Assembly (NCBI GenBank): GCA_041623475.1
Contig: JBFJWU010000001.1
Coordinates: 1-64,000 of the forward strand
DNA length: 64,000 nt
DNA from: JBFJWU01 sp041623475 [NCBI: bacterium]
GTDB lineage: Bacteria; J088
Direction of reading: 5' to 3'
Both the position numbers and the translations under genes were made by a program. Under the pieces are notes generated by a model. It saw only the letters and a program-made list of their open reading frames with translations, did not search any database and was not told the origin of the DNA. Shown here piece after piece: positions 55,229-63,752 of this stretch (position 1 is the stretch's first letter; the number at the start of each line of letters is the position of its first letter).

Positions 55229-56291
55229 CCGGATTAGCCAGCCGTTCAGCCATATCAGCCGCCGCCAGCGCGGCAAACAATTCGTCCAGCGAACCTTCGA
55301 TGACCTGGTCCAGTTTGTGTAATGTCAAGTTGATCCGGTGATCCGTCACCCGGTTCTGGGGAAAGTTGTAGGTCCGGATTCGTTCGCTTCGATCACCGGA
55401 TCCAACCAGCCCCTTGCGTTCGGCGGCTCGTTCGGCATGAGCTTCGGATTCAAAGTGCTCCTGCAGGCGGGCCCGCAGGACCCGCAATGCCTTGGCCTTG
55501 TTCTTATGCTGGCTTTTTTCATCCTGGCAGCTGACCACCAGCCCCGTTGGAATGTGCGTAATCCGGATTGCAGAATCGGTAGTGTTGACGTGCTGGCCGC
55601 CGGCCCCCTGTGACCGGAAGGTGTCAATACGCAGATCGTTGGAATCGATTTCAACATCGATTTCGTCCGCTTCAGGGAGAATTGCAACCGTCACTGCACT
55701 GGTGTGGATCCGCCCCTGGCTTTCAGTTTCCGGAATTCGCTGGACCCGGTGCACGCCGCTTTCAAACTTTAGCCGACTGTAGGCACCGTGGCCCTCGACA
55801 ACCGCAATAACTTCGCGGATTCCACCAATGCCTGATTCGCTGCGTTCCAGTTCCGATACGTTCCAGCGTTCCCGCTCGGCAAATCGAAGGTACATACGAT
55901 ACAGGTCCGCCGCAAACAATCCAGCCTCATCGCCTCCGGTACCGGCACGAATCTCGAGAACGATATTTTTGTCATCATTGGGATCGGTCGGTGTCAGGTG
56001 TATCTGCAATTCACCTTCCAGCCGCTCGACTTCGGATTTAAGGCCGTCCAACTCATCCTGTGCCAACTGGCGCAGTTCCGGATCAGCGGAATCGGCCAGG
56101 ATCTGGTGGGCTTCGTCCAGACTGTCGACTGCAGATCGCCAGGCCTCCCACGTATCGACAACAGGCTTTATCTCGGCAAGCCGCTGCGAAATACGGATCA
56201 CTTCATTGTGATCGGCAGAGACCACCGGATCAGCCAGTCGCTGGTTCAGCTCCTGGTGTTCACGGGCCAGAATTTCAAGTTTTTCCTGCAC
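55221..56291 (-). CDS. prfA: Peptide chain release factor 1
   Basis: A 356-residue factor that ends translation at UAA and UAG. The GGQ motif sits in [16 protein letters not shown] (near residue 230), and the codon-recognition region has the RF1-type PxT form in [15 protein letters not shown]. Start: GTG 56291. Its presence shows that TAG is read as stop here, which matters for the interrupted lipoprotein at 17801-18652. It follows rpmE by 39 bases. Confidence 0.97.
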   Translation of the reverse strand: MQEKLEILAREHQELNQRLADPVVSADHNEVIRISQRLAEIKPVVDTWEAWRSAVDSLDEAHQILADSADPELRQLAQDELDGLKSEVERLEGELQIHLTPTDPNDDKNIVLEIRAGTGGDEAGLFAADLYRMYLRFAERERWNVSELERSESGIGGIREVIAVVEGHGAYSRLKFESGVHRVQRIPETESQGRIHTSAVTVAILPEADEIDVEIDSNDLRIDTFRSQGAGGQHVNTTDSAIRITHIPTGLVVSCQDEKSQHKNKAKALRVLRARLQEHFESEAHAERAAERKGLVGSGDRSERIRTYNFPQNRVTDHRINLTLHKLDQVIEGSLDELFAALAAADMAERLANPGE

Positions 56292-56330
56292 TGGGCAGAC
56301 CGTCCGTGCGCGGCGCGACGCGCCGCCTGG

Positions 56331-56594
56331 TCAGTCTTCTGCGGGGGTGTCTTCGGCAGACTCTTCGGCCGCTGACTCTGTTTCGGCTGCATCGTCCTTG
56401 ATGCCGTACTTGCGACGGAACTTCTCGATCCGGCCGGCCTCGTCGACAAATTTCTGCTTGCCAGTGAAAAACGGATGACAGTTGGAACAAATTGAAATAT
56501 TAATTTCCGGCACGGTAGAACGCGTGTCGATGATGTTGCCACAGGCGCAAATGATTTTTGCCGGAACGTATTCCGGGTGAATGTCCTTCTTCAT
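56331..56594 (-). CDS. rpmE: Ribosomal protein L31 (zinc form) with acidic tail
   Basis: An 87-residue L31. The N-terminus [11 protein letters not shown], the Cys pair in ICACGN and the second pair in [13 protein letters not shown] define the zinc-binding C+ form; the conserved block [11 protein letters not shown] follows. After that come about 22 residues made almost only of Asp, Glu, Ala, Ser and Thr, which standard L31 lacks. It heads the rpmE-prfA-prmC-murA-hisG-hisD-aroK operon. Confidence 0.95.
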   Translation of the reverse strand: MKKDIHPEYVPAKIICACGNIIDTRSTVPEINISICSNCHPFFTGKQKFVDEAGRIEKFRRKYGIKDDAAETESAAEESAEDTPAED

Positions 56595-56855
56595 CAGTAC
56601 TTACCCTGAGTTTGAGTGTCGCAACACCGGCCCGAAAAAGGTGCCGGAACGTGCTTACCGTAATTCCAAACCGTTTATTTTATCGGTGACGGACCGGATT
56701 TGCAATTCAGATCCTGCATAGGACGGCAATTATTGCCTTTTTCAGGTCCATGGTAACGTAATGTTTTCCACGGGATATCTGATTCCGTGGTCATTGTCAA
56801 TCGTGGTCGGACCACCCGTTTTCGACCACAGCCAGACAGGGGATAGATCGCCAGG

Positions 56856-57632
56856 ATGCGGGGAAAATTCTATATCGAGGCCGGGCTGAGATTTGGTCGC
56901 CCGTTGTTTCGACTGAGCCTCCATATTGAAGACATGCGTCCCCGGAAACTGTTAATGGTCAAGGAGCCGCCGCAGAAAACCGGAACGACCCGGATTGCGA
57001 CGGAATCCGACGCTGACGATCATTTCTATTTTTCGCCGGAACTCTGGGACCAGGGCATGTGTACCTGTACCGAATCACAGCCTGGCCACTGGGATGTCGA
57101 GTTCGGGGGTCGACGAATGTTCGGTTCCTACGTTCTGGTGGAGCCTCGGCCCGGATACGCTTTGCTGTTCCAGGAAGGTAACGAGCCGGCAGGTGTTCGC
57201 TTTGCACTCAGCGCCGGAGGCATCGTTATCCGTAATGAAGATCCCGCCCAGGTGGCACTGATTCGTCCCCGGGGACGGCAATATTGGACCTTGCCAAAAG
57301 GCACCGTTGAAACGGATGAAAGCCGCGAACATGCCGCCGTACGCGAGGTTGGCGAGGAAACCGGAGTGCAAAGCGAAATCGTTTGCCCTCTGGAGCCGAT
57401 CGAATATTGGTTCTGGAGCAATGAAGGAGACCAGCGGGTCCGTGTCCACAAAGCCGTTGCCTATTTCCTGATGACCGCCGGGGAAATCGGCGAGCCGACA
57501 GCTACCGCTGAAATTGAAGAGGTCGGTTGGTTCGGAATGGACGAGGCACCGTCAAAATTGTCCCACGAGTCAGAGCGTGATGTGCTGGTGCAGGGCCTGG
57601 AAGCCTGGAAAAAAGGCGTCATCAGCAGCTGA
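56856..57632 (+). CDS. Nudix hydrolase with an N-terminal extension
   Basis: Up to 258 residues. The C-terminal half is a Nudix domain with a complete Nudix box (GTVETDESREHAAVREVGEE followed by TG, near residues 148-170), so it should hydrolyse a nucleoside diphosphate linked to another group. The PRGRQYWTLPKGTVE context resembles enzymes that act on diadenosine polyphosphates or diphosphoinositol. The first 110 residues match nothing I know and contain CTC. The start is unsure: ATG 56856 or ATG 56934. Confidence 0.8.
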   Translation: MRGKFYIEAGLRFGRPLFRLSLHIEDMRPRKLLMVKEPPQKTGTTRIATESDADDHFYFSPELWDQGMCTCTESQPGHWDVEFGGRRMFGSYVLVEPRPGYALLFQEGNEPAGVRFALSAGGIVIRNEDPAQVALIRPRGRQYWTLPKGTVETDESREHAAVREVGEETGVQSEIVCPLEPIEYWFWSNEGDQRVRVHKAVAYFLMTAGEIGEPTATAEIEEVGWFGMDEAPSKLSHESERDVLVQGLEAWKKGVISS

Positions 57633-57651
57633 CAACAAACCTGGACCCGGA

Positions 57652-58632
57652 TCAATCCGGGGGTTGCCCCAACGGTTCCTCAGACACGACGCGATTTCGC
57701 CCTCGGTTTTTTGCCTTGTATAGTGCGGCATCGGCAGCCGTCACCAATCCGGTTCCATCATCATCGTCCGGTGTCGGCCACGCGGTCGCCGTGCCGACGC
57801 TGACCGTTACGACATCGGACACATCCGAACCGCCGTGTTCGATGGCGCGGTCCTGCACGCCCTGGCAGAGGGCGTCGGCGACTAGCCGAGCCCCGTCGTG
57901 ATCGGTCTCGGGCAGGATCAGGGCGAACTCCTCGCCACCGTAGCGGGCGACCAGGTCGCCGGACCGGCGGACGGAAGTCTGCAACTGTTCGCCGATTGTC
58001 TGCAGGCAACGATCCCCGGCCTGGTGGCCGTGGATGTCGTTGTATGGTTTGAAGTAGTCGACGTCAATCATTATCACGGACAATGCCGCATGGTTACGCG
58101 CCGCCCGACGCCATTCAGCGGACAGTGTCGCGTCAAATTTCCGCCGGTTGAACACACCGGTCAGCGAGTCGACGCTGGACAACTCCTGTAATTTGCGATT
58201 GGCCTCGGTCAGGTGGCGGGTCATAGACTTGCGATGATCCATCATCTGTTTTAACAGCAGGGCAGACCGAATACGCGCCAGCAGATCGATGCGGCGAGGC
58301 GGCTTGGTCAGGTAGTCCATGGCTCCGGCTTCAAAAGCTTCCTCCAGGGACTCTTCGTCCGCATTTGCGGTCATGATGATTATCGGGATGTCGTGAAAAA
58401 ACGTATCGGTTTTCAGTTCGCGGCAAAAACTGATTCCGTCCGTACCGGGCATTGCGATATCGCAGATAATCAGGTCGACTTCGATCCCACCCGTACGGCG
58501 GCCGACGCCCAGCAACTCCCGGGCCTCTTCCGCAGACTCGGCTTTGACGACTTCGGCATATCCGGACCGCGTCAGGTACCGTTCCATCACCCTCAGCGCC
58601 ACGTCCGAATCGTCAATAATCATTATTTTCAT
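57652..58632 (-). CDS. Response regulator-diguanylate cyclase (REC-GGDEF)
   Basis: A 326-residue c-di-GMP synthase: receiver (1-130; IMIIDDSDVA, phosphoacceptor in LIICDIAMPGTDG, Thr in IIMTANA, Lys in YLTKPP) and GGDEF domain (about 160-315; active site ARYGGEEF, inhibitory site RSGD). The two are joined by a helical linker as in WspR. Phosphorylation would promote dimerisation and activity. It has no adjacent kinase. Its stop lies 19 bases from that of the convergent Nudix gene. Confidence 0.92.
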   Translation of the reverse strand: MKIMIIDDSDVALRVMERYLTRSGYAEVVKAESAEEARELLGVGRRTGGIEVDLIICDIAMPGTDGISFCRELKTDTFFHDIPIIIMTANADEESLEEAFEAGAMDYLTKPPRRIDLLARIRSALLLKQMMDHRKSMTRHLTEANRKLQELSSVDSLTGVFNRRKFDATLSAEWRRAARNHAALSVIMIDVDYFKPYNDIHGHQAGDRCLQTIGEQLQTSVRRSGDLVARYGGEEFALILPETDHDGARLVADALCQGVQDRAIEHGGSDVSDVVTVSVGTATAWPTPDDDDGTGLVTAADAALYKAKNRGRNRVVSEEPLGQPPD

Positions 58633-58715
58633 GGCTGCGCCCGTTCTCGTTCCCCGTCCACGTCCGTCCCCCAGTATATCGCCGCTACCGTTGATCGCGC
58701 CGATATACTGGATCC

Positions 58716-59300
58716 GTGAACTGGTCAGAACATTGGTGGGTCCTGGTACTTTCCGCGGCCGCAGGCAGCCTGCCGACGGCGTGGATTGCAGTCAAGCTGG
58801 CCATCGGCCGTGATGTCCGCAGCCACGGAAGCGGCAATGTCGGCGCAACGAACGCTGGTCGCCTGCTGGGGTGGGGCGGATTCGCGATTGTCCTGGCGAT
58901 TGATATCACCAAAGGCTCGCTACCCGTTGTCGTTGCGGCAATGAATGGGTTCCAGCCTGGGGAGGGTCTCTGGCTGGGCCTCGCTGCCGTGGTCGGCCAT
59001 TGCTATACACCCTGGCTTGGTTTTCGTGGTGGCAAGGGCGTCGCGACCGCAGCGGGTGCGGTCGCCGTGGCAAACTGGCCCGCAGTACTTGCCGGTGCAT
59101 CAGTGTGGCTGTTGGTTCGACGCATCAGCGACCTTGCCAGCGTGGCCAGCCTCGCGGGGCTTGCTGCCGCCGGAATTGGCGTGGTAGGATGGGGTTCGCC
59201 CGCGCTCTGGCCGCCTTTTGCGGCGATCAGCGCGGTCGTTCTCTTGCGGCATTCAGGCAATCTTCGTCGCCTTGCTGCCGGGACCGAACTCAGAACATGA
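58716..59300 (+). CDS. plsY: Glycerol-3-phosphate acyltransferase PlsY
   Basis: A 194-residue inner-membrane enzyme that transfers an acyl group from acyl phosphate to glycerol-3-phosphate, the first step of phospholipid synthesis. The three PlsY motifs are visible: SHGSGNVGATNAGR, GHCYTPWLGFRGGKGVAT and RHSGNLRRL with GTE. About five membrane segments. Start GTG 58716. The partner plsX is not in the window. Confidence 0.94.
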   Translation: MNWSEHWWVLVLSAAAGSLPTAWIAVKLAIGRDVRSHGSGNVGATNAGRLLGWGGFAIVLAIDITKGSLPVVVAAMNGFQPGEGLWLGLAAVVGHCYTPWLGFRGGKGVATAAGAVAVANWPAVLAGASVWLLVRRISDLASVASLAGLAAAGIGVVGWGSPALWPPFAAISAVVLLRHSGNLRRLAAGTELRT

Positions 59301-59312
59301 AGGGTGGATGAC

Positions 59313-60695
59313 ATGTCCGTTGATGGCGTAACCGATTCGCAGAAAATTCTGCAGAAACTAGTCGCGCTTTTGCGGGATGATGGGGTCGAGGAGGCAGCCA
59401 GCCTGTACAGTCGCCTGTCCGAAGACGTTGGTTACTTTCTGGTCCAGAAACTCACCCAGGATGCCCGCCTGAGCAACCGGCTGGCAAAAATGTTCTATGT
59501 TGCCAAAGATTTTGAAAAATCGGCGCTCGTATTCGAGGAGTCAGGTGAATACGAAAAGGCCGCGCGCCTTTATGAAAAAGCCGATGATTACGGGATGGCC
59601 GCAGAGATGTTTGCCAAGATTGAAAACTGGCAGGCTGCGGCGCAGATGTACGAAAAACACGGCAACTTTGACACGGCAGCCGAACTCTACCAGAAGGTGG
59701 GCGACCTGGCCCGGGCTGCGGCCAATTTTGAGAAAGCCGTAAACAATTTTCGGGCCGGCAAGACCTATTACGAACTGGGCAAACACGAAAAAGCGGTCGA
59801 ACTGCTCCAGAAAATCGGGTCCGACCACGAATACCACGTTGAAGCTGTCCTGATGGTCAATAAAGTCATGGCGTCCGGGGGATATCGATCGATCGCGATT
59901 CGCAAACTGGATGCATTGCTGCAGGAACATGGCCTGGCCGAGCGGACATTGGACGTGGCGTTGACCCTTGCAGAGAACCTGCTTCTGGAAGGCGAACCAG
60001 ACCAGGCCAAGGAATGGGTCGAGCGCGTCCTTGAGGTCAAGTTTCCCTACAAGAACGCGGGCGATCTGTTGAAACAGATCGAAGCTGGCCCGGCACCGGT
60101 CGTAGCGGTTGACGAGGCGCCCGAAATAATCGAGGACAGCGAGCCGATCGAGGAAATCGAAGTCGTTGAAGAACTCGAGGACTCGGGGCCGATCATGGCT
60201 CTGGAAGAAGAATTCGAAACGATCCGGGATGCCCCGATATTTTCGGAATTGAACCTGCAGGAACTGAAGAAATTCTGGACCCTGACAATGCCGCTGGATT
60301 TTACGTCCGGCGAAGTCATTATTGAACAGGATGAAGCGGGTACCGGCCTTTATATTGTTTCATCAGGAAAGGTTCGGGTCGTCCGAGTCCACGACGACGG
60401 CAACGAGGAAACCCTGGCCGAGTTGGATTCCGGGGCCCATCTTGGGGAAATGAGCCTGTTGGATGACTCACCAACCAGTGCCCGGGTGGTCGCCATCGAA
60501 GATGTTGATACCTTTCTGCTTCCCAAGGATGCTTTTCAGCAATTGATTCATTCCGATGACCGTCTGGCTCGCAAAATCTACCAGGCATTTGCGGCTACTT
60601 TGATGGGCAGACTGCGCGAGACAAACGAAAAGTTTCGCTCATTCAAGGAAAAACAGGAAGAAGAGATGGCTGACATTTTTGGAATCAAGGGCTGA
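59313..60695 (+). CDS. TPR-cyclic nucleotide-binding domain protein
   Basis: A 460-residue protein in three parts. Residues about 50-250 are TPR-like helical pairs (EESGEYEKAARLYEKADDYG; YEKHGNFDTAAELYQKVGDL). Residues 260-305 are very acidic (IIEDSEPIEEIEVVEELED). Residues about 310-430 form a cNMP-binding domain (FTSGEVIIEQDEAGTGLYIV; HLGEMSLLDDSPTSARVVA), whose phosphate-binding cassette has GEMSLLDDSPTSA, one residue from the classic GExALL-R-A form. The product may be an effector of cAMP or a scaffold. Start ATG 59313, with GTG 59304 as alternative. Confidence 0.85.
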   Translation: MSVDGVTDSQKILQKLVALLRDDGVEEAASLYSRLSEDVGYFLVQKLTQDARLSNRLAKMFYVAKDFEKSALVFEESGEYEKAARLYEKADDYGMAAEMFAKIENWQAAAQMYEKHGNFDTAAELYQKVGDLARAAANFEKAVNNFRAGKTYYELGKHEKAVELLQKIGSDHEYHVEAVLMVNKVMASGGYRSIAIRKLDALLQEHGLAERTLDVALTLAENLLLEGEPDQAKEWVERVLEVKFPYKNAGDLLKQIEAGPAPVVAVDEAPEIIEDSEPIEEIEVVEELEDSGPIMALEEEFETIRDAPIFSELNLQELKKFWTLTMPLDFTSGEVIIEQDEAGTGLYIVSSGKVRVVRVHDDGNEETLAELDSGAHLGEMSLLDDSPTSARVVAIEDVDTFLLPKDAFQQLIHSDDRLARKIYQAFAATLMGRLRETNEKFRSFKEKQEEEMADIFGIKG

Positions 60696-60710
60696 TCCCC
60701 GGCCCGTCCG

Positions 60711-61676
60711 GTGCAGGAATTTTCTCCCGAAGAGTACCCAGAGGTCGATGCCCAGAACGGGTCGGTACTGATTATCGACGATGATGCGGCCCTGCGGCAG
60801 GTCGTTCGCGACCACTTGGCCGAAGACGATATGTTTACGCGCTTTTTTGAAGCCGGCAATGGCTTGGAGGGATTCAAAGTCCTGGCCAACCATATGCAGG
60901 ACATTGACCTGGTTATCTGCGATCTGGAAATGCCGGAATTTGATGGCTTCAAGTTCCTGCAGATGCACAGTACCCGGGATGATTTTGCGGCTGTACCCGT
61001 CATTATTTTGACATCCCGGACCGAGCAGGAAAACCGCATTCGGGGGCTTGACCTGGGCGCAGCCGACTACCTGGGCAAACCGGTTTCACGCCAGGAGTTG
61101 CGTTTGCGAGCCCGCCACCAGTTGCAGATTCGCAGATTGCAGGAAGCGTTACGGGGGGCCATTCGCGAACTGTCCCATATTTCTAAAACTGATCCGCTGA
61201 CAGCACTCCCCAATCGGCGACATTTTATGGAATCCCTGGAACAGGAATACCGCAGGGCCAATCGATATCGCCACAGCCTGGGTGTCCTGATTATGGATAT
61301 TGATGATTTCAAGTTGATCAACGATACCTGGGGACATCTGGTTGGTGATCGTGTCTTGCGGTCAGTTGCTGAAGTCCTGGATGACGGCCTGCGGCAGTCT
61401 GACCTGGCGGCGCGTTACGGTGGCGAGGAGTTCGCACTGCTTCTGCCGCAAACGGACCTGGATGGAGCGGCGCTGGTGGCCGAACGCTATCGCGAGGCAA
61501 TCGAACAGCAGTCGTTTGCCGCCGATGAGCAAACGTTTTCAGTTACCGTCAGCGTCGGGACCGCATCGATCCCCGAGACGGCCGGCGAAACGATGGAAGA
61601 ACTGTTGCGGCGGGCAGATGCGGCGCTGTATCAGGCAAAAGAGGCGGGCAAGAACCAGGTCGTTCGCGCCCGCTGA
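60711..61676 (+). CDS. Response regulator-diguanylate cyclase (REC-GGDEF)
   Basis: A 321-residue protein with a receiver (about 15-135; VLIIDDDAAL, phosphoacceptor in LVICDLEMPEFDG, Thr in IILTSRT, Lys in YLGKPVSR) and a GGDEF domain (active site ARYGGEEF, inhibitory site RQSD). It starts at GTG 60711, 15 bases after the TPR-cNMP gene, so the two are probably co-transcribed and may be functionally tied. Its stop is two bases from that of the convergent CRP-like gene. Confidence 0.92.
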   Translation: MQEFSPEEYPEVDAQNGSVLIIDDDAALRQVVRDHLAEDDMFTRFFEAGNGLEGFKVLANHMQDIDLVICDLEMPEFDGFKFLQMHSTRDDFAAVPVIILTSRTEQENRIRGLDLGAADYLGKPVSRQELRLRARHQLQIRRLQEALRGAIRELSHISKTDPLTALPNRRHFMESLEQEYRRANRYRHSLGVLIMDIDDFKLINDTWGHLVGDRVLRSVAEVLDDGLRQSDLAARYGGEEFALLLPQTDLDGAALVAERYREAIEQQSFAADEQTFSVTVSVGTASIPETAGETMEELLRRADAALYQAKEAGKNQVVRAR

Positions 61677-61677
61677 A

Positions 61678-62379
61678 TCAACCCGGTTTTAGCCAGTCCT
61701 GCTGGACACGCAGAAAAGTCAGGTAGTCCCGCATTCGCCCCATTTGCGCGATGCGGATTCCCTGGTCGTCGATCGCAATAAAACCGGCCGTTCGCATCCG
61801 TGACAGGACACCTCGACACAGCAACGGGTCTGTTCCGCTTTCGACCATCAACCGCTGCACATCACTGATGTACGGCGGTGATTCATCAGATTCTTCGGCC
61901 AGCGCCAGGATTGCGTCGATGACCTGGATCATCGGATCGCCGTCCAGTAGACGTTCGACCAGGCGGTCCGTGTCGCGCAGTCGCTCGGCCATGGTGCGGA
62001 TCACCCTGCGAGCGACGTCAGGGTGGCTGGCCAGGAAATCGTTCAGGATCCGTCCATCAATTTCAATCAGGACACAGTCGGTCAATGTTTCTGCCCGGGC
62101 AGTGCGAGGCTCCTGGTTCAGGACCGCCATCTCGCCGAAAAACGAACCGGCCTCCAGGACAGCCAGAGGTTGTTCGCGAGCCTGGGAAATTTTGATAATC
62201 CGGACCCGTCCTTCCTGGATGAAAAACATCGTGTCGCCGGGCTCGCCCTGGTCGCAAACGATTTCGCCCTTCTTGAAGCGTCGCAGGTACTTCTGCAGGT
62301 CCTGAAAACCGGCGAGGGTTTGCTCGCCAACCGCAGGTACGGTTTCGTCCTGACCGTCGATGTCGGTATCGTTTTCCAT
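61678..62379 (-). CDS. CRP/FNR-family transcription regulator
   Basis: A 233-residue protein. Residues about 25-140 are a cNMP-binding domain (FKKGEIVCDQGEPGDTMFFI; FGEMAVLNQEPRTARAETL, with the Arg that contacts the cyclic phosphate). The C-terminal part (YISDVQRLMVESGTDPLLCR then MRTAGFIAIDDQGIRI) has the helix-turn-helix plus wing pattern of this family, in a degenerate form. cAMP is the likely ligand. The ATG at 62379 is chosen; the frame is open further upstream. A palindrome 49 bases upstream may be its own operator. Confidence 0.75.
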   Translation of the reverse strand: MENDTDIDGQDETVPAVGEQTLAGFQDLQKYLRRFKKGEIVCDQGEPGDTMFFIQEGRVRIIKISQAREQPLAVLEAGSFFGEMAVLNQEPRTARAETLTDCVLIEIDGRILNDFLASHPDVARRVIRTMAERLRDTDRLVERLLDGDPMIQVIDAILALAEESDESPPYISDVQRLMVESGTDPLLCRGVLSRMRTAGFIAIDDQGIRIAQMGRMRDYLTFLRVQQDWLKPG

Positions 62380-62427
62380 GGGAAATGCAGGATAGCGGAC
62401 TCCAACATGAATTACAAAATGAACTAA

Positions 62428-62446
62428 GCTGTTGATTTGCAACAGC
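62428..62446. promoter_or_regulatory. Candidate operator in the divergent region
   Basis: GCTGTTG, five bases, CAACAGC: a perfect seven-base inverted repeat between the CRP-like gene and the divergent TatT-like gene, well placed for control of both. The half-site differs from E. coli CRP (TGTGA) and FNR (TTGAT). Confidence 0.5.
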
Positions 62447-62489
62447 GTTGGCGGCCAGGGCTGGGCATTGCGCGGGAGTAGAATTAGGG

Positions 62490-63386
62490 ATGGCGACAGA
62501 CTCGAATATTCCGCAATTGCACCGCCGGGCTTTGCTTGCCGGGACATCGCTGCTGCTAACGCCGCGGACAATATTTGCCGGGCTGGCCATTGATGACCTG
62601 AACCCATTTGGTCATCCCGACCAGGGCTACCACGCGATTCGGTCGTCATTCAATACGCCTGCAGATATTGAACGGGCGGCCCGGACAGCCTGGGACCAGT
62701 TCGCAGCAACATCTGATTTCCAATACGGGCACTGGGGGCTGCTGTATACCTATCTGTGGTGGCAATCTCTGCCGGTTGGACAGCCGCGGATCAAGACCGC
62801 AATTATTGGCCGGAAGATGGCGGACAAGCTGGCCGCATTCAGACCGGATCATCCGGCCGGGCACATGTGGGGCGCGAACTTTTTCGGCTTCGAAGCCCTG
62901 TCCCGGGGCATTTTAAATTCCCTGCAGATGGTGCCCGAGTTGTTGCGTCGCCTGGACCGAGCCGAACAGGTTGACCCGACCTACCTGGACGGCCTTGTTT
63001 ACCTGGCGCGCGCAAAGCTGTATATCAAACTTCCCGGCTTCCCGATGAGCGTTGGCTCTTTGGACAAGGGATACAAATATCTCGAGCAAGCCCGCTCAAT
63101 GCAGGAATCGCGGTACGCACTATGGTACGTGGTCCTGGCAGAAGCGGAGTTTGAGCGGCGCGGCCGCGACGCTGCACTGGCTGCGTTGGACGGTATCGAC
63201 AATGTCTGTCCGTATGACCGCCAAACCCGTTATACATATGAGTTGTCGAAATACCTGGCTGGCAAGTTCGTTGCCGCGATCCAGGACGGTTCATACGACC
63301 GGTACACGTGGGACCCGCTGCTGGAACCGGTCCTTGAATTACAGCAAAGGGAATTCGTGCCCGGACAGTTGTGCCCCGCCGAATGA
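62490..63386 (+). CDS. TRAP transporter TatT-like exported protein
   Basis: A 298-residue protein with an N-terminal twin-Arg-like signal (HRRALLAGTSLLLTP). The body is helical and carries blocks typical of the TatT (TRAP T component) family, notably GANFFGFEALSRG and LPGFPMSVGSLDKGYKYLEQ. TatT proteins are periplasmic TPR-like trimers near TRAP transporters, but no dctPQM gene lies in the window. The ATG at 62490 fits the signal peptide better than the upstream open frame. The family assignment is moderate. Confidence 0.6.
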   Translation: MATDSNIPQLHRRALLAGTSLLLTPRTIFAGLAIDDLNPFGHPDQGYHAIRSSFNTPADIERAARTAWDQFAATSDFQYGHWGLLYTYLWWQSLPVGQPRIKTAIIGRKMADKLAAFRPDHPAGHMWGANFFGFEALSRGILNSLQMVPELLRRLDRAEQVDPTYLDGLVYLARAKLYIKLPGFPMSVGSLDKGYKYLEQARSMQESRYALWYVVLAEAEFERRGRDAALAALDGIDNVCPYDRQTRYTYELSKYLAGKFVAAIQDGSYDRYTWDPLLEPVLELQQREFVPGQLCPAE

Positions 63387-63417
63387 ACCGGCCATGCCGT
63401 AATGCGTCAGGCGTATT

Positions 63418-63455
63418 TTGGCGCAGTGCGTCATGTGTGGTATACTGAATACAGT
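63418..63455 (+). promoter_or_regulatory. Sigma-70 promoter and operator of the HigA-like gene
   Basis: TTGGCG (63418-63423) and TATACT (63441-63446) are 17 bases apart, a good sigma-70 promoter. An inverted repeat ACTG-AATA-CAGT (63444-63455) overlaps the -10 box, where an antitoxin would repress its own transcription. Confidence 0.7.
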
Positions 63456-63482
63456 TCAGGGGATAACCATAGGAGGAATGCC

Positions 63483-63752
63483 ATGCGCTATCCGCAGACG
63501 CCGATGCATCCGGGTCGAATCCTGCTCTGTGAATTCCTGCAGCCAATGGGCTGCTCCAGGAATGAGCTGGCGACCGAACTGGGCTGGCCGCTCGAACGGC
63601 TGGAACAGTTTCTTGGTGGACAAATATCGGTTGACCTGGATATAGCGGCGGATCTGGCCCGCACGCTCGGCACCGGCTCGCGACTGTGGCTGCAGTTGCA
63701 GGCGATGTACAGCGCCGACCAGTACGACCGCCGTCAACGGCTGGCTGCTTGA
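63483..63752 (+). CDS. HigA-family antitoxin/XRE regulator without an adjacent toxin
   Basis: An 89-residue helix-turn-helix protein. The opening MHPGRILLCEFLQPMGCSRN and the following WPLERLEQFLGG are the HigA/VapI pattern. The ATG at 63483 has AGGAGG at the right distance. HigA normally follows the RelE-like toxin higB; here the gene before it is TatT-like and the gene after it is convergent lpxL-like, so no toxin is visible. Its 3' end overlaps the lpxL-like gene by 19 bases. Confidence 0.85.
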   Translation: MRYPQTPMHPGRILLCEFLQPMGCSRNELATELGWPLERLEQFLGGQISVDLDIAADLARTLGTGSRLWLQLQAMYSADQYDRRQRLAA

